A program made the position numbers and the translations under genes. A stretch of 23,627 nucleotides of DNA from JAPUDQ01 sp964538665 (GTDB lineage: Bacteria; Patescibacteriota; Saccharimonadia; Saccharimonadales; Saccharimonadaceae), in NCBI GenBank assembly GCA_964538665.1, contig CAZIEB010000011.1:1-23627 (forward strand), written 5' to 3'. Positions 4,862 to 11,099 of this stretch are shown one piece after another; position 1 is the stretch's first letter, and every line of letters begins with the position of its first letter. Below the pieces are notes generated by a model. The model had not been told where the DNA came from and did no database searches. It worked only from the letters and a program-made list of their open reading frames with translations.

Positions 4862-5899
4862 ATGGAGCCACAACGGGTTGAGCTAGCAAATTTTACCTCT
4901 CTCAGAGTAGGCGGTGCAGCCGAAAGACTGTATAGACCTACCACACTCACAGGACTCAAAAACATCCTTGAAGGCACCGATAGTGTCGATTGGATGCTCG
5001 GTTTTGGATCAAACGTACTCATAAGCGACAAAGGACTTCCAGGCACGACGGTAATGTGGCGAGGAGGCGATGTGACGTACGACGACACCTGCGTGACGGT
5101 AGATGCAGGTGTGTGGTGGGATGATTTGGTCAGCTCATCTATCGGAAAAAATCTTTGGGGTATCGAGCTGATGAGTGAAATCCCGAGCAGTGTAGGCGGC
5201 GCAATATACGGAAATATCGCTGCATACGGCCAGCAAGTGTCAGACGCGCTCTCGTGGGTAGAAGTCTACGACAGCGAGACGCGCCAGGTACGTACCCTCC
5301 AAAAAGACGACATAGCGTTTAGCTATCGATCAAGTGCGCTACAGCAGCAACCACACCTCATCATTCTCCGGGCGGGATTCCAATTGTCGCAAACCCCGAC
5401 TAGGGAGCTGGCGTACGACTCGGCCTTGCTCATCGCCGAGGAACTCGGCTACGATATCACAACGTTAGCAGGTCGACGCAGCGCTATCATCGAGACTCGC
5501 ACTCGTGCTGGCTCGATTTACCATCCTGATGATACGCAGGCCGAGCGAAGCGCTGGATCATTCTTCAAGAATCCGCTTGTCGATGTCGATCAGGCCAAAG
5601 AACTTGCGGCATTTGACGAAACCGGCAAAACACTCGAACGCATCATCCACCAAAGCCAGATACACGGTGGGAGCGCACAGCGAGCATCAGCGGCCCATGT
5701 GTTACTGGCGGCAGGGTATCATCGCGGTCAGACATGGCGTCATGTCAAACTTCACGACAATCACGTACTAAAAATACAGACTCTGCCAGGCGCGACTGCG
5801 CAAGAAGTCTACGATGTCAGCAGCGAGATCGTTGCGACTGTGAAGCAAAAACTCGGCATCACTATCGAGCCTGAAGTCAAGTTCTTAGGCGAATTTTGA
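4862..5899 (+). CDS. murB: UDP-N-acetylmuramate dehydrogenase (UDP-N-acetylenolpyruvoylglucosamine reductase)
   Basis: 345 residues, the normal length. MurB reduces the enolpyruvyl group made by MurA to lactate with NADPH and FAD, giving UDP-MurNAc in the cytoplasm. SLRVGGAAERLYRP (14-27) opens the FAD domain, LGFGSNVLISDKGLPG (44-59) and IPSSVGGAIYGNIAAYGQQV (about 106-125) are FAD-binding stretches, and FSYRSSAL contains the family's Y-R-S segment. GSFFKNPLV (about 235) provides the serine that protonates the intermediate, and the conserved C-terminal glutamate is in IEPEVKFLGEF. The ATG has no clear ribosome-binding site and starts three bases after the preceding stop, so translational coupling is likely. 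It is convergent with glyA, ten bases apart. murA is nearby at 7305, on the same strand but under its own promoter. Confidence 0.95.
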   Translation: MEPQRVELANFTSLRVGGAAERLYRPTTLTGLKNILEGTDSVDWMLGFGSNVLISDKGLPGTTVMWRGGDVTYDDTCVTVDAGVWWDDLVSSSIGKNLWGIELMSEIPSSVGGAIYGNIAAYGQQVSDALSWVEVYDSETRQVRTLQKDDIAFSYRSSALQQQPHLIILRAGFQLSQTPTRELAYDSALLIAEELGYDITTLAGRRSAIIETRTRAGSIYHPDDTQAERSAGSFFKNPLVDVDQAKELAAFDETGKTLERIIHQSQIHGGSAQRASAAHVLLAAGYHRGQTWRHVKLHDNHVLKIQTLPGATAQEVYDVSSEIVATVKQKLGITIEPEVKFLGEF

Positions 5900-5909
5900 A
5901 CCTCTAGCT

Positions 5910-7181
5910 TTAAAAAATTATTGGGAATTGCTGTGCGAATTTTTCGACCTCAGTCTGTAATTCGTGCAGTCTTTTTTCGTCATCTCGGGATTCAATTGCC
6001 TGCAGCATCCACTCCGCAAGCTGGCTCATATGCTCCTCGCGTAATCCACGAGTTGTAATAGCAGGTGTCCCGAGGCGAATTCCGCTTGGTCGAAATGGCG
6101 GTAGCGGATCGTCAGCAATTGCGTTCTTGTTGAGCGTAAGGCCAATCGCATCGAGTGCTTTTTCTGCGACAGAGCCATCAATCCCAAAACTGCTATAGAC
6201 ATCAGCCAAAATTAAATGATTGCTTGTGCCACCCGTCAAGAGCTTGAAGCCTCGTTGCTGTAGCTCATCGGCGAGTATCGCCGCATTTTTGACGACTTGT
6301 TTGGCATACTCTGCAAATTCAGGCTTGAGAGCTTCTCCAAACGCAACTGCTTTTGCAGCTGTGTTGTTCATATGAGGGCCACCTTGGGTCCCTGGGAATA
6401 TTGCTCTATCGATAAGTGTTGGGATGTGCTCGAGAGTTTTTGGCGGCGCCTTGAGTGGGGTACTGACCGTTCCTTTGCTCAGTATCATCCCGCCACGCGG
6501 TCCACGCAGCGTCTTGTGCGTCGTTGTCGTCATGACATGAAACCCAACATCAAGCGGATTGACGGCAACACCGCCGGCAATCAGTCCGGCAATATGCGCC
6601 ATGTCAGCCATCAAGAGGGCGCCGACTTCATTGCCGATTTCGACAAACTTTTTGTAATCAAGCTCTCGAGGATACGCCGAAAAACCTGCAATGATAAGTT
6701 TTGGCTTGTGGGTACGGGCGAGCTCTCGCAGCGCATCGTAGTCTATCTCCCCGGTGCTGGCATCTTTCATCTTGTACGGTATGAAGTTGTAGAGATGCGC
6801 CGAACGTGTCATCGGGTTGCCGTGGGTCAAATGACCGCCGTGGCTTAGATCCATCGCAAGCACTGTATCTCCTGGCTCCAGCCACGCATAGTAGACGGCT
6901 TCGTTGGCTGGCGCACCCGAATGCGGCTGAACATTGGCGTGATCAGCTCGAAAGAGCTGCTTGGCTCGGTCTATCGCGAGCTGCTCGACTTGGTCGGTAA
7001 ATTCTTGACCACCATAGTATCTCTTGCCAGGATACCCTTCGGAATACTTGTTGGTGAACACACTGCCGAGCGCATCAAGCACATCCTGCGAGACATAATT
7101 TTCAGAAGGAATCAGCTCAAGCCCACGGGTTTGACGACGCGCCTCATCTGCAATAATTTTTTGCACTGTAACGTCTTTCAT
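5910..7181 (-). CDS. glyA: Serine hydroxymethyltransferase
   Basis: 423 residues, full length. The enzyme moves the hydroxymethyl group of serine to tetrahydrofolate, making glycine and 5,10-methylene-THF, and is PLP dependent. The lysine that binds PLP is in TTTTHKTLRGPRGG (about 223-236), with the typical flanking T-T-T-H-K-T-L-R-G-P-R-G-G. The N-terminal SENYVSQDVLDALGSVFTNKYSEGYPGKRYYGG (26-58), SGAPANEAVY and DLSHGGHLTHG are all in place. AAGGAG sits five bases before the ATG, and TTGATG-17-TATAGC provides a promoter with a leader of about 40 bases, in contrast to the leaderless genes around it. The TSS-proximal leader contains an A-run and a short GGGC/GCCC pairing, but I see no known riboswitch. 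Confidence 0.97.
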   Translation of the reverse strand: MKDVTVQKIIADEARRQTRGLELIPSENYVSQDVLDALGSVFTNKYSEGYPGKRYYGGQEFTDQVEQLAIDRAKQLFRADHANVQPHSGAPANEAVYYAWLEPGDTVLAMDLSHGGHLTHGNPMTRSAHLYNFIPYKMKDASTGEIDYDALRELARTHKPKLIIAGFSAYPRELDYKKFVEIGNEVGALLMADMAHIAGLIAGGVAVNPLDVGFHVMTTTTHKTLRGPRGGMILSKGTVSTPLKAPPKTLEHIPTLIDRAIFPGTQGGPHMNNTAAKAVAFGEALKPEFAEYAKQVVKNAAILADELQQRGFKLLTGGTSNHLILADVYSSFGIDGSVAEKALDAIGLTLNKNAIADDPLPPFRPSGIRLGTPAITTRGLREEHMSQLAEWMLQAIESRDDEKRLHELQTEVEKFAQQFPIIF

Positions 7182-7227
7182 ACATCTCCTTCTGCCAACA
7201 CGGGCCGCCCAAGTTTTTTTGTAGGTA

Positions 7228-7256
7228 GCTATAGTTTAGCACTCTGACATCATCAA
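7228..7256 (-). promoter_or_regulatory. Promoter of glyA
   Basis: Minus strand TTGATG (7251-7256), 17-base spacer, TATAGC (7228-7233). AAGGAG precedes the ATG at 7179-7181. Confidence 0.65.
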
Positions 7257-7268
7257 CGCGAAAAGCTA

Positions 7269-7297
7269 TTGAATTTATACCGTTTATGATATATAGT
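7269..7297 (+). promoter_or_regulatory. Promoter of the HTH-MurA gene, leaderless
   Basis: TTGAAT (7269-7274), exactly 17 bases, TATAGT (7292-7297), then seven bases to the ATG at 7305. This is the best-formed two-part promoter in the window, and its start site should fall on or next to the start codon. Confidence 0.7.
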
Positions 7298-7304
7298 CGG
7301 AGAT

Positions 7305-8825
7305 ATGAATGATTATCGCCGAAAAATCGGCGCCTTAATTCGGCAAACACGACAGTCTCGAAACCTCACCCAAGCAGAATTTGCCGCTGCGCTTGGTACC
7401 AGTCAAAGCGCCGTCAACCGTATCGAAAACGGCGGCCAAAATGTGTCGCTCGAAATGCTCGCTCGTATCGGAGAAGTACTCTCGAGTGAAATTGTAACTA
7501 TCAACCAAAACGGCAACAATCTCCAAATCCAAGGTGGTCGCAAGCTCAAAGGATCTATCGAGATCAAAACGAGCAAAAACGCCGCTGTCGCCCTACTCTG
7601 CGCTGCACTGCTCAACAAAGGCACGACCACGCTACGACGTGTCGCACGTATCGAAGAAGTCAACCGCATCATCGAAGTCCTCCATAGTATCGGCGTCAAA
7701 ACCAAGTGGATTGAGCCTGACAACGATCTCGTCATTACTCCTCCCGCCAAGCTCAAGCTCGACCAAATGGACATCGAAGCTGCTAAAAAGACCCGAACTG
7801 TGATCATGTTTCTCGGGCCACTACTTCATCAATATCGCTCGTTCAAACTGCCCTATGCAGGCGGCTGTAGCCTAGGCACTCGAACGGTCGAGCCACACAT
7901 GGACGGCCTCAAGCACTTTGGGCTCAATGTCACAGCCCGAACCGGACACTATCAAATCAATGTCGAGAAAGCATCACCAGACAGAGCAATTATTCTTACC
8001 GAACGCGGAGATACAGTGACTGAAAACGTACTGATGGCTGCAGCGTTATATCCCGGCACTACCGTCATACGAAATGCGAGCCCGAATTATATGGTGCAAG
8101 ACGTGTGCTTCTTTTTGCAAACCCTTGGCGTCAAGATAGAAGGCATCGGATCAACAGTCCTCACGGTCAAGGGCGTTTCATCTATCAAGAAAAATGTAGA
8201 ATACGCACTATCAGAAGACCCGATAGAAGCGATGAGCTTTATCGCGGCAGCTGTCGTCACCAACTCTGAACTGACAATTACCCGGGCCCCGATTGAATTT
8301 TTGGAGCTCGAACTTGCAACTCTCCAGAAAATGAATCTAAAATTTGACTTGACCAAAGAATATAAAGCTCGTAATGGACAGACAAGACTAGTAGATATTA
8401 CAGTCCATCCATCACAGCTCACCGCCCCCAAAGACAAGATACACCCGCTGCCTTTCCCTGGCATTAATATCGACAACTTACCTTTTATGGGCCTCATCGC
8501 GACCGTTGCAAAAGGCCGTACACTCGTACACGACTGGCTCTACGAAAATCGTGCGATATATTTTCTTGAGCTCAACAAGCTCAATGCACAGGTAGAAATG
8601 CTCGATCCTCATCGCGTCTATATCAGCGGCCCTACCAACTGGAAATCTGCCGATGTCGTTGCACCGCCAGCACTGCGCCCAACAGTCGTCGTGCTGCTTG
8701 CGATGCTCGCGACACCCGGTGTTTCGACTCTTAGAAATGTCTACCAGATGGACCGTGGCTACGAACAGCTCGCAGAACGCCTCAATAGTATCGGCGCAGA
8801 CATCCAACCACTCCTGGAACTATAA
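7305..8825 (+). CDS. murA: UDP-N-acetylglucosamine 1-carboxyvinyltransferase with N-terminal XRE-type helix-turn-helix
   Basis: 506 residues, about 85 longer than ordinary MurA. Residues 1-65 are an XRE/Cro-type DNA-binding domain: IGALIRQTRQSRNLTQAEFAAALGTSQSAVNRIENG ... SLEMLARIGEVL. From about residue 75 the sequence is a full MurA (EPT synthase fold). The N-terminal lysine-asparagine pair is in TSKNAAVALLCAAL, and the active-site cysteine that attacks phosphoenolpyruvate is Cys188 in YAGGCSLGTRTVEPHMDGL. The enzyme commits UDP-GlcNAc to peptidoglycan by adding enolpyruvate. The fusion suggests autoregulation or regulation of other wall genes by the enzyme itself; that is inference. There is no frame break between the parts, and the promoter and start codon fit only the long form. 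Confidence 0.93.
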   Translation: MNDYRRKIGALIRQTRQSRNLTQAEFAAALGTSQSAVNRIENGGQNVSLEMLARIGEVLSSEIVTINQNGNNLQIQGGRKLKGSIEIKTSKNAAVALLCAALLNKGTTTLRRVARIEEVNRIIEVLHSIGVKTKWIEPDNDLVITPPAKLKLDQMDIEAAKKTRTVIMFLGPLLHQYRSFKLPYAGGCSLGTRTVEPHMDGLKHFGLNVTARTGHYQINVEKASPDRAIILTERGDTVTENVLMAAALYPGTTVIRNASPNYMVQDVCFFLQTLGVKIEGIGSTVLTVKGVSSIKKNVEYALSEDPIEAMSFIAAAVVTNSELTITRAPIEFLELELATLQKMNLKFDLTKEYKARNGQTRLVDITVHPSQLTAPKDKIHPLPFPGINIDNLPFMGLIATVAKGRTLVHDWLYENRAIYFLELNKLNAQVEMLDPHRVYISGPTNWKSADVVAPPALRPTVVVLLAMLATPGVSTLRNVYQMDRGYEQLAERLNSIGADIQPLLEL

Positions 8826-8836
8826 TTACTATAATC

Positions 8837-9529
8837 TTATTGAATTACTTTGAGTTTGGGCTCGCCGTTGAGCCATGCAATTGTACCGACCGGCTTTGCA
8901 GTCACGACCTCACGACCGTATTCGGGGCCTCTCAAGTCGCATGAATAGACTGTCAATGTCGAGTCTTCGGTACGATCCTCGATATACATCGCGTTGTCCT
9001 CAACTTTTGAGAGCGTGTTGACTTTGTACGCATAGCGCACGCCTTTGTAGTCAACATAGATATCATCGCCCTGCTGCAAATTGTGTATATTATAAAACGG
9101 TGATTTGGCGCGCGTTTGTTGAGGGGTCATGCCGAGGTTGAATCGATGCCCTGCGAGCACAAAATTTCCGCCGCTGATTGGATCGCCATTTTCGGGAACT
9201 CGGTGCCATGCCCCGTCTTCGAGTGATTTTTCGTCGACTCCCGCCACAATATCAACATCTACTCCAATTTTTGGAATATAAAGACGATTTTCGGCCGCCG
9301 CTGGCTGACGCTGCACGAGTTTTTTGGCGACTACTGCTGACTCGCCCGCGGTGACATTTGGAAATGCCGGCGCGAGTGCCGTAAACAGCAGATACGCACC
9401 GCCGATAATACCGACAAATGAAACTATGATTTGGCTGTACGATCGTTTTGCGACCCCATCAACACCTGTTCTATAGTTATATTTCATCTTTGCACCTGTA
9501 TATTTGGTATTTTTCTTGTCGTCTCTCAC
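8837..9529 (-). CDS. Sortase (class D/E-like transpeptidase)
   Basis: 230 residues from a GTG at 9527-9529; an ATG at 9485-9487 (preceded by AGGTG) would give 216 residues and is equally possible. One signal-anchor helix lies at about 34-52 of the long form (QIIVSFVGIIGGAYLLFTAL). The catalytic triad is complete: His in FVLAGHRFNLG, Cys in TLTVYSCDL and Arg in EYGREVVTAKP. Family knowledge: sortases cleave a C-terminal sorting signal and join the protein to the wall or to a pilus subunit. I see no protein with an LPxTG-like signal in the window, so its substrates are elsewhere. It is convergent with murA and lies downstream of the secreted glycoside-hydrolase-like gene, but has its own promoter (9545-9571). 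Confidence 0.9.
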   Translation of the reverse strand: MRDDKKNTKYTGAKMKYNYRTGVDGVAKRSYSQIIVSFVGIIGGAYLLFTALAPAFPNVTAGESAVVAKKLVQRQPAAAENRLYIPKIGVDVDIVAGVDEKSLEDGAWHRVPENGDPISGGNFVLAGHRFNLGMTPQQTRAKSPFYNIHNLQQGDDIYVDYKGVRYAYKVNTLSKVEDNAMYIEDRTEDSTLTVYSCDLRGPEYGREVVTAKPVGTIAWLNGEPKLKVIQ

Positions 9530-9544
9530 AAGATACTAGTTATG

Positions 9545-9571
9545 ATTATACCAGAACTACTCTTATGACAA
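9545..9571 (-). promoter_or_regulatory. Promoter of the sortase gene
   Basis: Minus strand TTGTCA (9566-9571), 15-base spacer, extended -10 TGGTATAAT (hexamer 9545-9550), 15 bases before the GTG start. The spacer is short, but the TG extension compensates. Confidence 0.55.
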
Positions 9572-9574
9572 TAG

Positions 9575-10408
9575 CTATTTTATACACGAATAATTGTGAT
9601 CGAGGCCGCGCGCAATATATTGCGTGAGCACCACAGTTCCTCCGGGGGTGAGTGGCGACGCTGTGCATGCTTGAGTTGCAGTAGATACGTTGCGGCCGCC
9701 GGGTCGCCAATTCGGCAGACCATTGAGACGGCTCTCAGAATCTATCACGCCGTCAGTGATTTCTCCCCATTGGTATGCGGTAGAGTAGAGACCGATTCGT
9801 GTCCCGATAGAGGCGAAATACTCGGCCATCCCTTCTAGCACCGCAACGTTGCTTTGGTAATCAAGCTTTGATCCGCTTAGTTTCCAGGTATTTTCTAGTT
9901 CAACATCAAGCCACCATACATACGAAGACGGTTTTGTATCAGCAAGCGTTTTTGTCGCGGCTGGCCCAAACCACCAGTTGACATCTTCATACGCCCGATT
10001 CCAACCATATTGCCAGGCACATGCAAGTGTATCTTCTCCAGTACACCCACCGTGAGGCGTCACAACGAAATTGCCACCTGGATCAAAATTGTCCTGAGGC
10101 CACGAAGGTGTATCAAGCCCACCGGGATTGGCGGTATTGACGTACAATTGCACTTTTTCTTGTTTTGTCCCGCCGACCGCAGTACTCGCCCACTTCAGTT
10201 GCTGTTCAAGACAAGGGTTTGGCGTCGTCGCAAGCCCACCGTTAACGCCAACAATACCGAACGCATGATTGGTCGGTACTTTGGTGTCGCACTGAGGATA
10301 CGAAATATCGTAGCCAATCGGTGATTTTATCGGAGGAGCAGCATGAACATTAGTGAGTCCGATCATGCTTACTCCCAGCGCCGTAAAAATTGCAAAAATG
10401 AGCTTCAT
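9575..10408 (-). CDS. Secreted glycoside-hydrolase-like protein (GH25/DUF1906-like), Actinobacteria-type
   Basis: 277 residues. Residues 1-23 are a signal peptide (MKLIFAIFTALGVSMIGLTNVHA). The mature part begins with IGYDISYPQCDTKVPTNHAFGIVGVNGG, continues NPCLEQQLKWAS, LYVNTANPG and HGGCTGEDTLACAWQYGWNRA, has an acidic pair in VWWLDVELENTW and ends in VVLTQYIARGLDHNYSCIK. The G-Y-D-x-S-Y-P-Q-C and F-G-I-V-G-V-N-G-G motifs recall secreted actinobacterial proteins with a GH25-like or Rv2525c-like TIM barrel. The Asp/Glu pair would be the catalytic or sugar-binding carboxylates. The paired cysteines fit an exported protein. A muramidase role in remodelling its own wall or that of an actinobacterial host is inference; the family assignment rests on motif recall alone. 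TTAATA-18-TATAAT lies just upstream. Confidence 0.65.
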   Translation of the reverse strand: MKLIFAIFTALGVSMIGLTNVHAAPPIKSPIGYDISYPQCDTKVPTNHAFGIVGVNGGLATTPNPCLEQQLKWASTAVGGTKQEKVQLYVNTANPGGLDTPSWPQDNFDPGGNFVVTPHGGCTGEDTLACAWQYGWNRAYEDVNWWFGPAATKTLADTKPSSYVWWLDVELENTWKLSGSKLDYQSNVAVLEGMAEYFASIGTRIGLYSTAYQWGEITDGVIDSESRLNGLPNWRPGGRNVSTATQACTASPLTPGGTVVLTQYIARGLDHNYSCIK

Positions 10409-10419
10409 TTACTTTATTT

Positions 10420-10449
10420 ATTATACCATTTTTGTTGTTATATTATTAA
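10420..10449 (-). promoter_or_regulatory. Promoter of the secreted glycoside-hydrolase-like gene
   Basis: Minus strand TTAATA (10444-10449), 18-base spacer, TGGTATAAT (hexamer 10420-10425), 11 bases before the ATG, so the leader is only a few bases long. Confidence 0.55.
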
Positions 10450-10485
10450 TTGACTATTATATCTGATACCGTCTCATTTGTAAAA

Positions 10486-10533
10486 AAGGACCAGAAGGTC
10501 CGTATTTTTATATGGGGCGAACGATGGGGCTCG
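10486..10533 (-). repeat. Direct repeat copy 1: terminator plus tRNA-His 3' end
   Basis: 48 bases identical, without a mismatch, to 10673-10720. Read on the minus strand the repeat holds the tRNA-His T-loop half, acceptor 3' strand, CCA and the GGACC-TTCT-GGTCC terminator. It is followed on the minus strand by a T-run (TTTTTT). It is a truncated tRNA 3' end with a working terminator, 187 bases downstream of the original. Confidence 0.9.
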
Positions 10534-10634
10534 GTCACGTTCCGCGACCCCGAAACTACATCTTTCAAAACAAGTTTTGAAGAGTAGATTTCCTTGCAAA
10601 CTGCCACTGGCAGTTTTCACCCACGACCTTGGCT
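10534..10634. repeat. Hairpin-rich core between the two tRNA-His 3' copies
   Basis: Contains GGTC/GACC arms at 10533-10549, a 13-base stem with small bulges (CTAC ... CAAAAC / GTTTTG ... GTAG, about 10555-10586) and AACTGCC-ACT-GGCAGTT (10599-10615). TTTCCTTGCAA before the last hairpin, and GGTCAC ... GACCCC at the left edge, are shared with the tRNA-Lys cluster (2603-2652). Confidence 0.55.
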
Positions 10635-10727
10635 GTGGCTTCAAGCCCATCGTAGTACTGTAATATAAAAATAAGGACCAGAAGGTCCGTATTTTTATAT
10701 GGGGCGAACGATGGGGCTCGAACCCAC
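10635..10727. repeat. Long palindrome joining the tRNA-His 3' end to its inverted copy
   Basis: Arms 10635-10679 and 10684-10727 with loop AGAA. The inner 17 bases (GGTCC-TATTTTTATAT) are nearly perfect. The outer part pairs CGATGGGGCTCGAACCCAC of the tRNA with CGATGGGCTTGAAGCCAC in the inverted copy. The stretch over the acceptor stem has diverged. Confidence 0.75.
10664..10688 (-). terminator. Terminator of tRNA-His
   Basis: Minus strand GGACC-TTCT-GGTCC followed by TTATTTTTATATT, 12 bases after the CCA. It is the centre of the palindrome 10635-10727. Confidence 0.75.
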
Positions 10728-10777
10728 GACCTCCGGATCCACAGACCAGCGCTCTAACCTACTGAGCTACGTTCGCC
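10700..10777 (-). tRNA. tRNA-His(GTG)
   Basis: 78 bases including the extra G at position -1 and encoded CCA. G-1 faces C73, the identity pair for HisRS. Acceptor GCGAACG/CGTTCGC, D-stem GCTC/GAGC, anticodon stem CTGGT/TCCGG (T-T mismatch next to the loop, one G-U), loop CTGTGGA giving GTG, T-stem GTGGG/CCCAT with loop TTCGAGC. Confidence 0.95.
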
Positions 10778-10791
10778 ATAAATACCAGAGT

Positions 10792-10820
10792 ATTGTAGCA
10801 AACAGGGGCCGATTTGTCAC
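10792..10820 (-). promoter_or_regulatory. Promoter of tRNA-His
   Basis: Minus strand GTGACA (10815-10820), 17-base spacer, extended -10 TGCTACAAT (hexamer 10792-10797), 14 bases before G-1. Confidence 0.65.
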
Positions 10821-10830
10821 GGATAGTGAA

Positions 10831-10857
10831 ACCGGGCCTTCTCATACTAGGCCCGGT
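10831..10857. other. Perfect nine-base hairpin between tRNA-His and the 28-residue gene
   Basis: ACCGGGCCT, nine-base loop, AGGCCCGGT. On the minus strand it is followed by TTTC, on the + strand by no T-run. It could stop minus-strand read-through from the polymerase gene, or protect an RNA end. Its role is not settled. Confidence 0.45.
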
Positions 10858-10950
10858 AGAATTAGGAGAGATTACTCAAGGTTTTTTCACCGAGCGCGTC
10901 TCTTTATACGATATCGTACTGACTTTGCAAACACAGGCATATTCACCTGG

Positions 10951-10956
10951 TATAAT
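10951..10956 (+). promoter_or_regulatory. Extended -10 TGGTATAAT of the 28-residue protein gene
   Basis: TATAAT at 10951-10956 preceded by TGG. TTGCAA 20 bases upstream is too far for an ideal -35. The leader is about 16 bases and carries AGGTTAGG before the ATG. Confidence 0.55.
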
Positions 10957-10978
10957 GGTAGCAAACGAAAGGTTAGGT

Positions 10979-11065
10979 ATGGCAAAGCACAAGAATTGGC
11001 ACGCTGCCGACATCAAGCGAGCTCGCAAAAAGAAGCTTAAGGCAGAGAAAAACAAGCAATCATAG
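10979..11065 (+). CDS. 28-residue strongly basic protein of unknown function
   Basis: MAKHKNWHAADIKRARKKKLKAEKNKQS has eleven Lys or Arg residues and two His in 28 residues, no hydrophobic helix and no cysteine. It has its own extended -10 promoter, an AGG-rich ribosome-binding region (AGGTTAGG) and a strong terminator directly after the stop, which together argue that it is a real gene. A longer frame from 10814 would cross the 10831-10857 hairpin and the promoter, so the short form is preferred. Size and charge fit a small ribosome-associated or nucleic-acid-binding protein, but I cannot match it to a named ribosomal protein. The molecular role remains open. Confidence 0.65.
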   Translation: MAKHKNWHAADIKRARKKKLKAEKNKQS

Positions 11066-11068
11066 AAA

Positions 11069-11098
11069 AATAACGGTGAATCCACCGTTATTTTATTT
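11069..11098 (+). terminator. Intrinsic terminator after the 28-residue gene, probably bidirectional
   Basis: AATAACGGTG-AATC-CACCGTTATT followed by TTATTT. A ten-base perfect stem four bases after the stop codon. A-residues on the left side give the minus-strand version a T-run, so it can also end the polymerase gene transcript. Confidence 0.9.
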
Positions 11099-11099
11099 G

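Noticed and set aside
7182..7227. Glycine or tetrahydrofolate riboswitch before glyA
   Set aside because: The leader is only about 40 bases and lacks the known core motifs.
10814..10978. Longer 83-residue version of the basic protein
   Set aside because: The extension would span a perfect hairpin and the extended -10 promoter, has ordinary composition unlike a coding extension and lacks its own ribosome-binding site.
10876..11085. Minus-strand frame of 69 residues opposite the 28-residue gene
   Set aside because: It is a shadow of the promoter, gene and terminator on the + strand, with no start signals of its own.
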